Under the pieces are notes generated by a model. That model saw nothing but the letters and a program-made list of their open reading frames with translations, did no database searches and was not told the origin of the DNA. Both the position numbers and the translations under genes were made by a program. Below, piece after piece: positions 51,418-61,222 of a stretch of DNA of 64,000 nt. The DNA lies in the NCBI RefSeq assembly GCF_003063575.1, contig NZ_NESC01000003.1, positions 124,001 through 188,000 of the forward strand, written 5' to 3'. Source of the DNA: Limnohabitans sp. Jir72. GTDB taxonomy: Bacteria > Pseudomonadota > Gammaproteobacteria > Burkholderiales > Burkholderiaceae_C. Numbering within the stretch: position 1 is the first letter of the stretch; each line of letters starts with the position of its first letter.

Positions 51418-52376
51418 ACCATCCGTCTCGCATTCTGGTTTTGGGTGGCACAGGTTTTGTCGGTCGGCAAGTGTGCGAACAACTGGCCCGTCTGGGTTGG
51501 CGCGTCACCGTGCCCACACGCCGCGCAGTGAATGCCGCCGCCATCCAGAACTTGCCAGGCCTGACCGTGGTCGAGGCCTCGGCGCACAGCGCCAGCGACC
51601 TGGCACGCCTGATGCCCGGTCACGATGCGGTGGTCAATCTGGTGGCGGTGCTGCACGGTGACGAGGAACGCTTTGAACAGGTCCATGTGCACTTGCCAGC
51701 CCTCGTGGCGCAGGCCATGCACCATACGGGCGTGAAGCGCTTGGTGCACATCAGTGCTTTGGGTGCCGATGTGCAAGGGCCTTCGATGTACCAGCGCAGC
51801 AAAGCCCAAGGCGAAACCGTTTTGCGCAACGCTTTGTTGGACCTGACCATCTTGCGTCCCAGCGTGATTTTTGGTGCCGAGGACAAATTCCTGAACCTGT
51901 TTGCCGACCTGCAAACCGTGTTCCCTTTCATGCCTTTGGCAGGGTCGGGCACGCGCTTCCAACCGGTTTGGGTTGGGGATGTGTCCCGAGCGGTGGTCAC
52001 TTGCCTGCAAGACAGCCGCACCATCGGTCAAACCTATGAACTGGCAGGACCCGAGGTGATGAGCTTGGGCGAGCTGGTGCACAAATCCGGTCAATGGGCC
52101 GGCGTGCGTGGCGGCCACGGGCGGCCCGTGTTGCCTTTGCCCCACTGGGTGGGCTGGCTGCAGGCCGCGTGCATGGAACTGGCCCCGGGCGAGCCCTTGA
52201 TGAGCCGCGACAACCTGGCCTCGATGAAGGTGGACAACGTGGCCTCAGGCCAATGGCCTGGCTTGAAAGACTTGGGCATCCAAGCCAGCAGTGCCGCCGG
52301 TGTGGCACCAGGCTATTTGGGCCACCGCGGCCCACGCTCCAGGCTCAACACCTGGCGTGCCCGCTCAGGTCGGTAG
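51414..52376 (+). CDS. NDUFA9-like SDR (complex I-associated atypical reductase)
   Basis: The 320-residue protein has an N-terminal NAD(P)-binding GGTGFVG (11-17), VNLVAVLHGDEERFEQVHV, HISALGADVQGPSMYQRSKA and SVIFGAEDKFLNLFA, the pattern of atypical SDR_a proteins related to the complex I subunit NDUFA9 and YlbE/YbbX-type reductases. The YxxxK pair (YQRSK) is present. It is translationally coupled to the M20 gene. Its role is unknown. Confidence 0.85.
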   Translation: MNHPSRILVLGGTGFVGRQVCEQLARLGWRVTVPTRRAVNAAAIQNLPGLTVVEASAHSASDLARLMPGHDAVVNLVAVLHGDEERFEQVHVHLPALVAQAMHHTGVKRLVHISALGADVQGPSMYQRSKAQGETVLRNALLDLTILRPSVIFGAEDKFLNLFADLQTVFPFMPLAGSGTRFQPVWVGDVSRAVVTCLQDSRTIGQTYELAGPEVMSLGELVHKSGQWAGVRGGHGRPVLPLPHWVGWLQAACMELAPGEPLMSRDNLASMKVDNVASGQWPGLKDLGIQASSAAGVAPGYLGHRGPRSRLNTWRARSGR

Positions 52377-53018
52377 CTAGACAGAGGTACGCTTGGCTGC
52401 GCGCTGGCGCCTTCTTTGCCAGGCACGCTGAAGCCGCCAAGCCAGCAGTGCGCCCAAAATCACCGCGTACACCAGCACCTCGTTGAAATTGCTTTTGGCG
52501 GCCCGCATCCACCAAAAATGCAGCACGGCCAGCAGGGCCACGGCGTAGACCACACGGTGCAAAGCTTGCCAACGAGCCCCCCCAAGCCAACGCACGGCCC
52601 GGTTGAACGATGTGGCCGCCATCACACTCAACAGCAACCAAGCGCTCGCCCCCAGCCAGATGAATGGCCGTTTGAGCACATCCAGCACGATTTCCCTCAC
52701 ATCCAGCCCCATGTCAAACAGGACGTAACAGGCCAAGTGCAAGCAGGCATACAGGTAAGTCAACAAGCCCAGCATGCGCCGATAACGGGCCAGTTCGGGC
52801 CAGCCCAGTTGGGCCCGCAGCGGGGTGATGGCCAAGCCCAGGCACAGGCCCCGCAAAGTCCAGTCGCCCGTGGCGCGGATCAGGTATTCGGCAGGATTGG
52901 CGCCCAGGCCGTCCTGCACCGTCAGCACGACCAGCCCCAGCAAGGGCCACAAGCCCACGCACAAGACCCACCACCACGCGGCGCGCGTGAGCAGGAACCG
53001 GCGCCCTCGGCTCAGCAT
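52377..53018 (-). CDS. msrQ: Haem-binding membrane subunit MsrQ
   Basis: The 213-residue protein has about six membrane helices of the ferric-reductase-like family with haem-ligand histidines in TYLYACLHLACYVLF and ALHRVVYAVALLAVLHFWW. MsrQ feeds electrons from the quinone pool or flavin reductase to MsrP. Its ATG shares one base with the msrP stop (TGATG). The gene ends one base from the convergent SDR stop. Confidence 0.93.
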   Translation of the reverse strand: MLSRGRRFLLTRAAWWWVLCVGLWPLLGLVVLTVQDGLGANPAEYLIRATGDWTLRGLCLGLAITPLRAQLGWPELARYRRMLGLLTYLYACLHLACYVLFDMGLDVREIVLDVLKRPFIWLGASAWLLLSVMAATSFNRAVRWLGGARWQALHRVVYAVALLAVLHFWWMRAAKSNFNEVLVYAVILGALLAWRLQRAWQRRRQRAAKRTSV

Positions 53019-54013
53019 CAAAAGAATTTCTTCAAATCCATGCCCGCGTACAACTGACCCACCTGCGCTTCATAGCCATTGAAAATGAGCGTTTTGCGCT
53101 TTTTGGCCAGCAGACCGTCTTCGCCAATGCGCCGCTCGGTGGCCTGGCTCCAGCGCGGGTGGTCCACTGTCGGGTTGACATTGGAATAAAAACCGTATTC
53201 CTGCTGGGCGGCACGGGTCCAGGAGGAGACGGGTTGTTTGTCCACAAAGCGGATTTTGACCAGGCTCTTGGCGCTTTTGAAGCCGTATTTCCAAGGCACC
53301 ACCAGACGCACGGGCGCACCGTTTTGTTTGGGCATCACTTCGCCATACATGCCAAAGGCCAACAAGCTCAAGGGGTGCATGGCTTCGTCCATGCGCAAGC
53401 CTTCTACGTAGGGCCATTCGAGCGATCCCGAACGCACGCCCGGCATGGTTTTCTCATCGGCCTGCGTGATGAACTCGACATACTTGGCACCGGCTTGGGG
53501 CTCCACCCGGCGGATCAAATCGGCCAGCGAATACCCCACCCACGGAATGACCATGGACCAGCCTTCCACACAGCGCAAGCGGTAGATGCGCTCTTCCATG
53601 GCGCTCCACTTGAGCAGGTCTTCGAGGTGGTAACGGCCCGGTTTTTTGACCAAGCCTTCGATCTCGACACTCCAAGGGTCGGTTTTCAGGGTGTGTGCAC
53701 GTCGGGCCGGGTCGGCCTTGTCGGTGCCAAATTCATAAAAGTTGTTGTAGCCCGTGGCGTCCTTGTAGGCCGTGGGTTTGTCCATCACGACCGCACCGGC
53801 AGCCGTCGAGGTCACCACGTTCATGGCCGGCAGTGCACCCGGGCGCGCCGTTTGCGCAAAGGCTTCTCGTCCTACCCAGTCCGACAGGCCCAAGCCTGCA
53901 GCACCGAGCGCCATGCCTCGTACGATGCTTCTGCGAGAAAGGTATGCGCCCTGAGGCGTGATTTCACTGGCAACCGCATGGACAAACCCATCGTTGTTGG
54001 AACGTATGATCAT
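53018..54013 (-). CDS. msrP: Periplasmic methionine sulfoxide reductase catalytic subunit MsrP
   Basis: MsrP repairs oxidised methionines in envelope proteins with a molybdopterin cofactor. The 331-residue protein has a Tat signal ([11 protein letters not shown], 26-36; cleavage near AFA at 53), the molybdenum cysteine C148 in [15 protein letters not shown] and the conserved [21 protein letters not shown] lies about eight bases before the ATG at 54013. Its start is 11 bases from the divergent histidine kinase gene. Confidence 0.95.
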   Translation of the reverse strand: MIIRSNNDGFVHAVASEITPQGAYLSRRSIVRGMALGAAGLGLSDWVGREAFAQTARPGALPAMNVVTSTAAGAVVMDKPTAYKDATGYNNFYEFGTDKADPARRAHTLKTDPWSVEIEGLVKKPGRYHLEDLLKWSAMEERIYRLRCVEGWSMVIPWVGYSLADLIRRVEPQAGAKYVEFITQADEKTMPGVRSGSLEWPYVEGLRMDEAMHPLSLLAFGMYGEVMPKQNGAPVRLVVPWKYGFKSAKSLVKIRFVDKQPVSSWTRAAQQEYGFYSNVNPTVDHPRWSQATERRIGEDGLLAKKRKTLIFNGYEAQVGQLYAGMDLKKFF

Positions 54014-54024
54014 GTGAACTTTCC

Positions 54025-55572
54025 TTGAACAATTCAAGATCATTGCATTGTGCCGATTTCCCTTGGCCATTGCAGTCACTGCCCGAAAGCACCGCCTTGT
54101 TGATACATCCTGCCCACGAATTACTGGCACTGATCGTGATTGCCCTGCACGTCGTGTTGCCCTTGGGCACTTGGGCGATGCTGTCCGGATACCGGGATCC
54201 CCATGCCAAGCTTTGGTTGTCAGGTCTGGCCTGCTACAGCCTAGGCTTTTCGCTGTCTGCGCTCAACACCCTTGCCCACAACGACATCCAGACCATATTG
54301 CTGTCCATTTTTTATCTGACGGGCATCTTGTTGATGCTGGAGGCCCTGGCCAGAGACCTGGACCCCTCACGCCAACTCACCCTCAAAGTCTTGTGGGTAA
54401 CCGTGTGTATGGGTGGTGCTTATTTCACTGTAATCATCCTCCATGGTTTTTACCCGACCTGGGGTTTGATGAGCTTGTCCACCCTGTTCGTGTTCTTTTC
54501 GACTACAGGCATCCTTCTGAGCGCGCAACTGATTCAACGGCATCGCAGCCGCAGTCTCTACTTGATCGTCACGGCCTTGGTGCTCTTGATGTCTGGTCAC
54601 CTGCTGCGATTGGGCATGCTGTTGTCTGGCAGGCGAGCAGAGAGCTTTCAAGTCGCCGCCTTCACCTGGAACAGCAACTACCTGGTGCTCAGTACCGTGC
54701 TGACCATGATCTTGATTTCATTCGGTTACTGGGGCTATTTGCTGGACAAGATGCGTCACAAGACCAGTGAGATGCAAGCCAAGCAATGGGCCGCTGAGAT
54801 GCTGGCTGAAGAATCCCAACTGTTGATCAAGGAGCGTGACCAACTGCTGATGGTCAATGCACGCGTCTCGGCCATCAGCAGCCTTTCTTCTTTTTCAGCC
54901 ATGCTGGTGCACGACATCAGCCAACCCTTGCAAGCTTTGGAGTTTGGTTTGTACAACTTACAACACCAAATCAAATCCGACCTGTGCGCCGACCATTTGC
55001 GCGAGCGCATCCATGAATTGCAAGTGATGTCTGGCAAAGCAGGCGAAATGGTGAGCCATTTGCGCCAATTGATGGTTCAGGGACAAGACCATGTCTCGCC
55101 CATCAGTCCGCACAAGGCCATGCAAACGATCTTGCCCATCCTTCAAGGGGAAGCGGCTCAACGCAAAATTTCCCTGACCTATCGCAACCACTTGGACGAA
55201 CAAAGTCAGGTCATGGCCAACACAGTGATGCTGCAGCGCATCATTTTCAACGCAGTTGGCAACGCACTGGACGTACTCAACAACAAGCAATCAACCATCG
55301 CGCCTGAAATCAAGCTGGCAGTTTTCTCAGGCAACAAAGGCGGTAAAAGATGGACCATCTTGCAAATCGCAGACAACGGCCCAAGATTCAGCACCGAGGT
55401 GCTGTCGCACCTGAATACCCCCATCCAGACGAGCAAACCCCATGGCATGGGTTTGGGCTTGTTGCTGCTCCAGAGCATGGTCCGCCTGTGGGACGGTCAT
55501 GCCGTTATCGGAAACACGCCAGCAGATCAACCACCTGGTGCCAGGATTGAACTCTGGCTCACCCCCGCATAA
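54025..55572 (+). CDS. Seven-TM sensor histidine kinase
   Basis: The 515-residue kinase has seven hydrophobic helices (about 32-52, 62-82, 89-108, 122-142, 146-167, 178-200, 217-238), a coiled coil at 245-290, a HisKA-like H box with H296 ([13 protein letters not shown]) and an HATPase domain with N409/N413, D450 (IADNG) and GMGLGLLLL (474-482). There is no periplasmic domain, so it probably senses something in or near the membrane. The start is uncertain: the first possible codon is TTG at 54025 and no in-frame ATG occurs until residue 52. It faces msrP and precedes a lone receiver. Confidence 0.87.
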   Translation: MNNSRSLHCADFPWPLQSLPESTALLIHPAHELLALIVIALHVVLPLGTWAMLSGYRDPHAKLWLSGLACYSLGFSLSALNTLAHNDIQTILLSIFYLTGILLMLEALARDLDPSRQLTLKVLWVTVCMGGAYFTVIILHGFYPTWGLMSLSTLFVFFSTTGILLSAQLIQRHRSRSLYLIVTALVLLMSGHLLRLGMLLSGRRAESFQVAAFTWNSNYLVLSTVLTMILISFGYWGYLLDKMRHKTSEMQAKQWAAEMLAEESQLLIKERDQLLMVNARVSAISSLSSFSAMLVHDISQPLQALEFGLYNLQHQIKSDLCADHLRERIHELQVMSGKAGEMVSHLRQLMVQGQDHVSPISPHKAMQTILPILQGEAAQRKISLTYRNHLDEQSQVMANTVMLQRIIFNAVGNALDVLNNKQSTIAPEIKLAVFSGNKGGKRWTILQIADNGPRFSTEVLSHLNTPIQTSKPHGMGLGLLLLQSMVRLWDGHAVIGNTPADQPPGARIELWLTPA

Positions 55573-55624
55573 CCATGAAAAACAATTTAGAATCTACTTT
55601 TTGTAGTTTTTATTAATTTAACCC

Positions 55625-56008
55625 GTGCATCAGCGAGCCACTATTGAAGTCGTAGACGACAACCCGGACATCCGGAGAATGTTGTCCCTGGTACTCAAAA
55701 GCCATGGCTTTGAAGTACGCACGCACGATTGCGCTGAAAATTTCTTGACAGCTGAGAACCTCCAATCTCCAAGCATTTTGATCCTTGACGTGCGCATGCC
55801 TGGCATGAGTGGTCTTGAGTTGCACGCTCAGTTGGAGGCGAAGAACCAGAAATTTCCGGTGATTTTCATGAGCGGTGAATGCCAAGCCCACGAAACCACA
55901 GCGGCCCAAGCCTCTGACCCCATTGCCTTTTTGTGGAAACCGTTCAATACACAACAACTGCTCGATGCCATCCAAAAGGGCCAACGGCAGCTGCAAGCGA
56001 CCCTCTGA
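55625..56008 (+). CDS. Single-domain response regulator (FixJ-type receiver)
   Basis: The 127-residue protein is only a receiver: acidic pair D11/D12, phospho-acceptor D55 (LILDVRMPGMSGLEL), switch residue in FMSGE and K in LWKPF. It has no DNA-binding or enzyme domain. The start is GTG at 55625 without a ribosome binding site; upstream lies a 52-base AT-rich gap with a 13-codon open frame (55575-55616). It is presumably phosphorylated by the preceding kinase and acts through protein contact. A very strong terminator follows. Confidence 0.88.
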   Translation: MHQRATIEVVDDNPDIRRMLSLVLKSHGFEVRTHDCAENFLTAENLQSPSILILDVRMPGMSGLELHAQLEAKNQKFPVIFMSGECQAHETTAAQASDPIAFLWKPFNTQQLLDAIQKGQRQLQATL

Positions 56009-56019
56009 CACCAGGCGGT

Positions 56020-56062
56020 GCTCCATGAGAAAAGGCCCTTGACGGGCCTTTTCTCATGGAGC
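56020..56062. terminator. Bidirectional terminator with a 19-bp perfect stem
   Basis: The arms 56020-56038 and 56044-56062 (cores AGAAAAGGCCC and GGGCCTTTTCT) are perfectly complementary, with a TTGAC loop. It lies between the receiver gene (+) and ccsA (-). The T4 run lies inside the right arm, not after it. Confidence 0.75.
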
Positions 56063-56079
56063 CAACAGCTCACAAAGGG

Positions 56080-57396
56080 TCAAAGCGTGCCGTAGCTGTG
56101 CAAGCCGCTCAGGAACATGTTCACCCCCAAGAAGGCGAAGGTGGTCACCGCCAAACCCGTCAAAGCCCACCAAGCGGCCACCGTGCCACGCAGGCCCTTC
56201 ATGAGGCGCATGTGCAGCCAGGCGGCGTAATTCAACCAAACAATCAGGGCCCAGGTTTCTTTGGGGTCCCAGCTCCAGTAGCCGCCCCAGGCTTCAGCCG
56301 CCCACAAGGCGCCCAGCACGGTGGCAATCGTGAAGAAGGCAAAGCCAACTGCGATGGACTTGTACATCACGTCGTCGAGCACCTCAAGCGCCGGCAGGCG
56401 CTCGGCAATGCGGCGACGGCCCAGCAAAATCCCTGCGGTAATGCACACCGAAACAGCGGCATAACCCAGCCAATAGCTGCCCCCCGCATCGGCCGCCACA
56501 CGCACACGAAAGGCAATGGGCACAAAACACAGCGCCACGCCCAGCAACCAAATCGGGGTCAGTTTGTACCAGCGCGTTTCACCCGCTTGTTGCTTGATCA
56601 GGTAGGCAAAAGCCACCATCGCGGCCAGTGCAAAGGTGCCGTAGCCGATGAAGTTGGCCGGTACATGCAGCTTCATCCACCAGCTCTTGAGGGCGGGCAC
56701 CAGCGGCTGGATGGCATGCGCCTCACGCACCAGCGTGTACCACAGCAAAAAGCCCACGGCCGCGCTGACCACCAGCATCACAAACGCGCCCAAAGCGCGG
56801 GTTTGGTAATGCTGCTCGTAGTACAGGTAAAAACCTGTGGTCATCCAGCAAAACATGACGAAGACTTCGTACAGATTGCTCACCGGAATGTGGCCGATGT
56901 CCGGGCCCAGCAGATAGCTTTCGTACCAGCGCACCATGGTGCCGATCAGCGCCAGCGCCATACCCACCCAGGCCATGCGCGAGCCCAAGGCCTCTAGGGT
57001 TTGCCCTTGGCCTTGAATGAACATGCCCGCCCAGTAAAAAACGGTGCTGATGAAAAACACCATGCTCATCCACAGAATCGCCGACTGGCTGGACAAGAAA
57101 TACTTGAGCCAAAAGACCTGCTCGGCCCGGCCCAGATCGCCCTGGTAGGAATAGATGGCCAGCAAAGACAAGGCGGCAACCGCCAGCATCAAGGTGCGGG
57201 TCGATCGCCAGAACCAGGCCAGCGCTACAGCGGCAGGCACACTGGCCACCAAGATGCCTTGCTCGTACACATCCATCGCTTGGCTGTAGCGCGAGAAAGC
57301 CCATGCCATGCCCATCAGGGCCAACAGGGCAAAACCCCAATCGGCCAGGCTTCGGCGAGAAAAATAGCCCGGATTCAAAGTCACAGTGGAAGTCAT
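56080..57396 (-). CDS. ccsA: System II cytochrome c biogenesis protein CcsA (CcsB in some naming)
   Basis: CcsA exports haem and, with ResB, attaches it to apocytochromes c. The 438-residue protein has about eight to ten membrane helices. The periplasmic WWD motif is WGGYWSWDPKETWALIVW, and haem-ligand histidines lie in IGHIPVSNLYEV, MKLHVPANFIGYG and SGLHSYGTL regions. Its ATG overlaps the resB stop by four bases. Confidence 0.95.
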   Translation of the reverse strand: MTSTVTLNPGYFSRRSLADWGFALLALMGMAWAFSRYSQAMDVYEQGILVASVPAAVALAWFWRSTRTLMLAVAALSLLAIYSYQGDLGRAEQVFWLKYFLSSQSAILWMSMVFFISTVFYWAGMFIQGQGQTLEALGSRMAWVGMALALIGTMVRWYESYLLGPDIGHIPVSNLYEVFVMFCWMTTGFYLYYEQHYQTRALGAFVMLVVSAAVGFLLWYTLVREAHAIQPLVPALKSWWMKLHVPANFIGYGTFALAAMVAFAYLIKQQAGETRWYKLTPIWLLGVALCFVPIAFRVRVAADAGGSYWLGYAAVSVCITAGILLGRRRIAERLPALEVLDDVMYKSIAVGFAFFTIATVLGALWAAEAWGGYWSWDPKETWALIVWLNYAAWLHMRLMKGLRGTVAAWWALTGLAVTTFAFLGVNMFLSGLHSYGTL

Positions 57397-59510
57397 TGGG
57401 TACTCTCGGGACGGCCCAGCAAACGGGCTGCCAATTGGTCAAATTCGCGGTCAAGGTCCATGGTCTGACGGTTAGACGACAAGGCCAAACTGACCTGCGC
57501 CCCATCGCCGTGCGCAGACAGCCAAACCCACAGGCGACGCTCGCGCACATAGAGCATCGCAAAAACACCCAGGATCAGGAAAAAACAGCCCAGATAAACC
57601 ACGTTTTTGCCGGGGGCTCTGGCCACCTGAAAAACACTGGCCTGCACTTGCTTGAAATCCTTGAGCATGAAGGTCATGGGGGCCGGGTAAAACGGCGCAT
57701 CGCTGAGCGCCAGCACCGACTGCGCCATGAAGCCCTGAATCTTGTCGGCGGGCAAGGGCTTGACCTTGGCCTGCTCGCGGGCAACCGTGTCCAATTCGAG
57801 CAAGGCGCCATTCAAGATGCGCACAAACATCTCACCCGCGCGAGCGCGCTCGGACTCGGGCACGTTGGTCTCTAAAAAGTCCGACAGCGCCTGCAAACCC
57901 GCGACCTGTTGGCCTTTGACTTTTTCAAGGCCCGCAAACAAACCCAATGCGCGTGCCGCCGAATCGGCCAATTGCCGACTCAAATCCGGCCGTTTGGGAT
58001 CTACCACTTTGAAGGCGTAGCGTTGCACCGCACGTTCACGCAAGGCCGCATCGGCCAAGGCACCACGCAAACGGATGAAGCCGGTCAACTCGCCGTGCTC
58101 GTCAGCCGGTGGGCGCAAATAGCGGTAAGGCTCACCCGGGTTCTCGCGCATGCCCAGCAAGAACACCGGCACGCCATCGCCCGCATCCACCGGCACCATG
58201 TAGTTGTTGTATTCACGCGCCTGGCCGGCCGCATCGCGCAGCTTGTAGCTCACGCTGGGGCCCACGTTGCGCAGCTCTTTGGTTTCGCTCGTTTTGTGGC
58301 CAGCGCCCATGCGCTGGTCAATGGCGCTGCGCAAGTCCACCTTGCGCACGTCCACGCCTTGCGCCGCGCTGCCAGCCATGTTCTCGACGTTGATGACGCG
58401 CAAACCGGTGAACTCCAGGCGCATTTTGTCTTTGCCGTTGCTCAGCTCGCTGCTGCTGCCAATGACGCCTTCCACCTCGAAAGGCACAGTAGCGGCCGAC
58501 ATGGGCACAGCTTGCAGCTTGACGGTGGAGCCGCCATCGTCAAAGCTGGACTGGTAAATCTCGATGCCTTTGTAGCTGGCCGGGTGGTTCACCTCGACTC
58601 GGGCATCTTGCTTGGCACCGGTGGCCTTGTCGTGGATCACGATGTCGCTGGCAAACAGCTTGGGCATGCCGGTCGAGTAGTACTCGACGATGAACTTTTT
58701 TAACTCAATCGAAAAAGGCAACTCTTGCAGCAAAATGCCATCGGACGGGTTCAGGATGGCGGTGCTGGCGGCGGTGTTCTCTGCCACCATCACGTTGCCA
58801 CGGAAGGCCAAGTTGCGTTCGGACAAGCGGTGCTGCGCGGGCACATCGGCGATCAAGCCGCCGCCGTTGTACACCGCCTTGCCGCCGAACCACATCTGGG
58901 CGCGGACCATCAAATCACCATCGAGCAAGCCCCCCACGCACACCAGCACGATGGCCGAGTGCGCCGCAATGTAGCCCAGCTTGTTGGCTGCGCCGGTCTT
59001 GGCCGCGATCATCCAGCCTTGGCCCTGGGCCGATTCACGCGATTGCAATCTCACCTTCCAGCCACCGGTGGCCAGCAACTGGCCCAGGCGATGGGCTGCG
59101 GCTTTTGGGGTTTCATTCAAAACGCCTTCGGCTTTGTGGTGGAAGGCCTTGAGGCTCTGCTCGCGGATGTTTTCCTTGTAGGACTTCAGGTCCGCCAAGA
59201 TCTTGGGGGTGTTGCGGGTAATGCACAAACTGGTGCTGGTGACCAGGAAAGCCAAGATCAACAAAAACCACCAAGCGCTGTAGACCGAATGCAGCTTGAG
59301 CGTGGCGAACACCTCGGCCCAAAAAGGTCCGAACTGGTTGATGTAATTGCCAGAAGGCTCGTTTTGTTTGAGCACCGTGCCGATGACCGATGCGATACAA
59401 ATGATGGTCAACAGCGAAATCGCAAAACGCATCGACGACAGCAACTCCATCACAGCTTGCCAGCGAGGGGAGCCGCGTTCGGATTCTGTGCTGGATGAAT
59501 CGAGGGTCAT
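57393..59510 (-). CDS. resB: System II cytochrome c biogenesis protein ResB (Ccs1)
   Basis: The 705-residue protein has three N-terminal helices (about 27-47, 80-100, 165-185), a long periplasmic domain and a last helix near 640 (NVVYLGCFFLILGVFAMLYV), the Ccs1 topology. Family blocks include SMRFAISLLTIICIASVIGT and YKGIEIYQSSFDDGGS. It partners CcsA in haem ligation; clients in the window are PetC and cytochrome c4. Confidence 0.95.
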   Translation of the reverse strand: MTLDSSSTESERGSPRWQAVMELLSSMRFAISLLTIICIASVIGTVLKQNEPSGNYINQFGPFWAEVFATLKLHSVYSAWWFLLILAFLVTSTSLCITRNTPKILADLKSYKENIREQSLKAFHHKAEGVLNETPKAAAHRLGQLLATGGWKVRLQSRESAQGQGWMIAAKTGAANKLGYIAAHSAIVLVCVGGLLDGDLMVRAQMWFGGKAVYNGGGLIADVPAQHRLSERNLAFRGNVMVAENTAASTAILNPSDGILLQELPFSIELKKFIVEYYSTGMPKLFASDIVIHDKATGAKQDARVEVNHPASYKGIEIYQSSFDDGGSTVKLQAVPMSAATVPFEVEGVIGSSSELSNGKDKMRLEFTGLRVINVENMAGSAAQGVDVRKVDLRSAIDQRMGAGHKTSETKELRNVGPSVSYKLRDAAGQAREYNNYMVPVDAGDGVPVFLLGMRENPGEPYRYLRPPADEHGELTGFIRLRGALADAALRERAVQRYAFKVVDPKRPDLSRQLADSAARALGLFAGLEKVKGQQVAGLQALSDFLETNVPESERARAGEMFVRILNGALLELDTVAREQAKVKPLPADKIQGFMAQSVLALSDAPFYPAPMTFMLKDFKQVQASVFQVARAPGKNVVYLGCFFLILGVFAMLYVRERRLWVWLSAHGDGAQVSLALSSNRQTMDLDREFDQLAARLLGRPESTQ

Positions 59511-59572
59511 GGTGCAAAAGTCTTGGCAGCGTCCGCAAACGCCACAGAAAGAAGAAAAGGGCCAGAAACGAC

Positions 59573-59593
59573 AAAGGCCGGAAAGCCGGCCTT
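59573..59593 (-). terminator. Terminator between cytochrome c4 and resB
   Basis: AAGGCCGG and CCGGCCTT form an 8-bp stem with a four-base loop. On the minus strand TTTGTCGTTTC follows. It would separate the cytochrome c4 transcript from resB-ccsA. The rest of the 185-base gap (59511-59695) shows no gene. Confidence 0.5.
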
Positions 59594-59695
59594 GTCAGTT
59601 CAAGTTCACAGCTGGGTGTCCGATTGTGACCGAGCCTCAGGTGTGCAGCCCGAAGGCCCCATCACCACCGGGGACAAGCCCCGATGCTCAAGCGT

Positions 59696-60328
59696 TCAGC
59701 GCAGACCGGCCATGTAGTCGGACACGGCCTTGATTTCGCGGTCGTTCATCTTGGCCGCCACCTGGGTCATCTGAACGCTGTTCTTGCGGACGCCATCGCG
59801 GAAAGCGACCAACTGGGCAGTGGTGTAGTCAGCGTGCTGACCCGACACGCGGGGGTATTGGGCAGGCATGCCTGCGCCGTTGGGCGAGTGGCAGCTGGCG
59901 CAAGCAGCGATCTGACGGTCGGCAATGCCACCGCGGTAAATGCGCTCGCCCAAGGCCACCGTGTCTTTGTCTTTGGCAAAACCTGGCTTGGCTTGCTTGG
60001 AAGCGAGCCAATAAGCAATGTTGCGCATGTCGTCGTCACTCAAAGCAGCCGCCATGCCGCTCATCACAGCGTTGGCGCGTTTGCCGGATTTGAATTCGCT
60101 CAATTGCTTGATCAGGTATTCGGGGTGTTGCTGAGAGAGTTTGGGGTTGACTGGGGTGGTCGAATTGCCGTCGGCGGCGTGGCAAGCTGCGCACATCGCA
60201 AAAGCGGCTTCGCCTTTGGCCAGATCAGGTTTGGCCGCTGCAGGCGCAGCAGCGGGATTGGCCAGAGCAGAACCCGCCACCAAAGCAGACAAGGTGGCAG
60301 ACATCAGGAAAGAGACAATTGACTTCAT
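59696..60328 (-). CDS. Dihaem cytochrome c4
   Basis: The 210-residue periplasmic protein has a signal peptide (cleavage near ALA at 21-23) and two class I haem domains: CAACH at 46-50 with a methionine in ANAVMSGMA, and CASCH at 143-147 with a methionine in NSVQMTQVA. Cytochrome c4 carries electrons from bc1 to oxidases. It sits upstream of resB-ccsA and diverges from engB, 98 bases away. Confidence 0.94.
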   Translation of the reverse strand: MKSIVSFLMSATLSALVAGSALANPAAAPAAAKPDLAKGEAAFAMCAACHAADGNSTTPVNPKLSQQHPEYLIKQLSEFKSGKRANAVMSGMAAALSDDDMRNIAYWLASKQAKPGFAKDKDTVALGERIYRGGIADRQIAACASCHSPNGAGMPAQYPRVSGQHADYTTAQLVAFRDGVRKNSVQMTQVAAKMNDREIKAVSDYMAGLR

Positions 60329-60426
60329 GGGGCGTCGTCCAATGGGTGGGAAGAATGGGCGCAAAACCCAAGGATTCTACAATGAGGTCTGCGTCAGTTT
60401 CCTGACGACCCAAGGTTCCCCCATTT

Positions 60427-61173
60427 ATGAGCTCCAGTCCCCGCGCCCCGACCCCCAACCCTAAAGTCACGCCGACGATCCCTGCCGCCGTGACCCCTCT
60501 GGGCTGGATGCACACTGCCCGTTTTTTGACCACTGCCGCGCAACTGCACCATTTGCCTGCGCTGGAGACCCCAGAAATCGCTTTTGTGGGCCGCTCCAAC
60601 GCGGGTAAGTCCACCTGCATCAACACCTTGACGCAGCAAAAACAGCTGGCCTTTGCCTCCAAAAAACCCGGCCGCACCCAACACATCAACCTGTTTGCCT
60701 TGGGCAAGCAAGGCATCACCGATGCCGTATTGGCGGATCTGCCCGGCTACGGCTACGCGGCAGTGGCCAAGATGGACAAGCTGCGCTGGCAACAGGTCAT
60801 GGCCAATTACCTGGTCAGCCGCGAAAACCTGATGGGCATCGTCATGATGTGCGACCCGCGCCATGGCCTGACCGAGCTGGACGACATCCTGCTGGAAGTC
60901 ATCCGCCCACGGGTGGAGCAAGGTCTGAAGTTCCTGATCATCCTCACCAAGGCCGACAAACTCACCCGTGCCGAGCAGGCCAAAGCCCTGTCGATCGCGC
61001 GACTGCAAGCGGGCGGCGGTGAGGTCAAACTCTTTTCTGCCTTGAAAAAACAAGGCGTGGACGATGTGGCCCAGCTGCTGTGGGATTGGACGCACCCGAA
61101 AGACGGTGCACCTGCCCCGGCACAAGCACCCGCCGAGCCCCCCGAAGACGAACCCGAAGCGCTGGACGAGTGA
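60427..61173 (+). CDS. engB: Ribosome biogenesis GTP-binding protein EngB (YihA/YsxC)
   Basis: The 248-residue GTPase has G1 GRSNAGKS (55-62), a G2 threonine in KKPGRTQHIN, G3 DLPGYG and G4 TKADK. It acts in large-subunit assembly. The C terminus carries an Ala/Pro/Glu-rich tail of some 25 residues beyond the usual end. Its leader contains a TACAAT (60378-60383) and a small hairpin CGTCAG/CTGACG (60392-60407) 20 bases before the ATG. Confidence 0.95.
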   Translation: MSSSPRAPTPNPKVTPTIPAAVTPLGWMHTARFLTTAAQLHHLPALETPEIAFVGRSNAGKSTCINTLTQQKQLAFASKKPGRTQHINLFALGKQGITDAVLADLPGYGYAAVAKMDKLRWQQVMANYLVSRENLMGIVMMCDPRHGLTELDDILLEVIRPRVEQGLKFLIILTKADKLTRAEQAKALSIARLQAGGGEVKLFSALKKQGVDDVAQLLWDWTHPKDGAPAPAQAPAEPPEDEPEALDE

Positions 61174-61222
61174 TCTGAGCCGGATCACAGCGGATCGCTT
61201 CACGGCATGGAGTGATCCTCTT

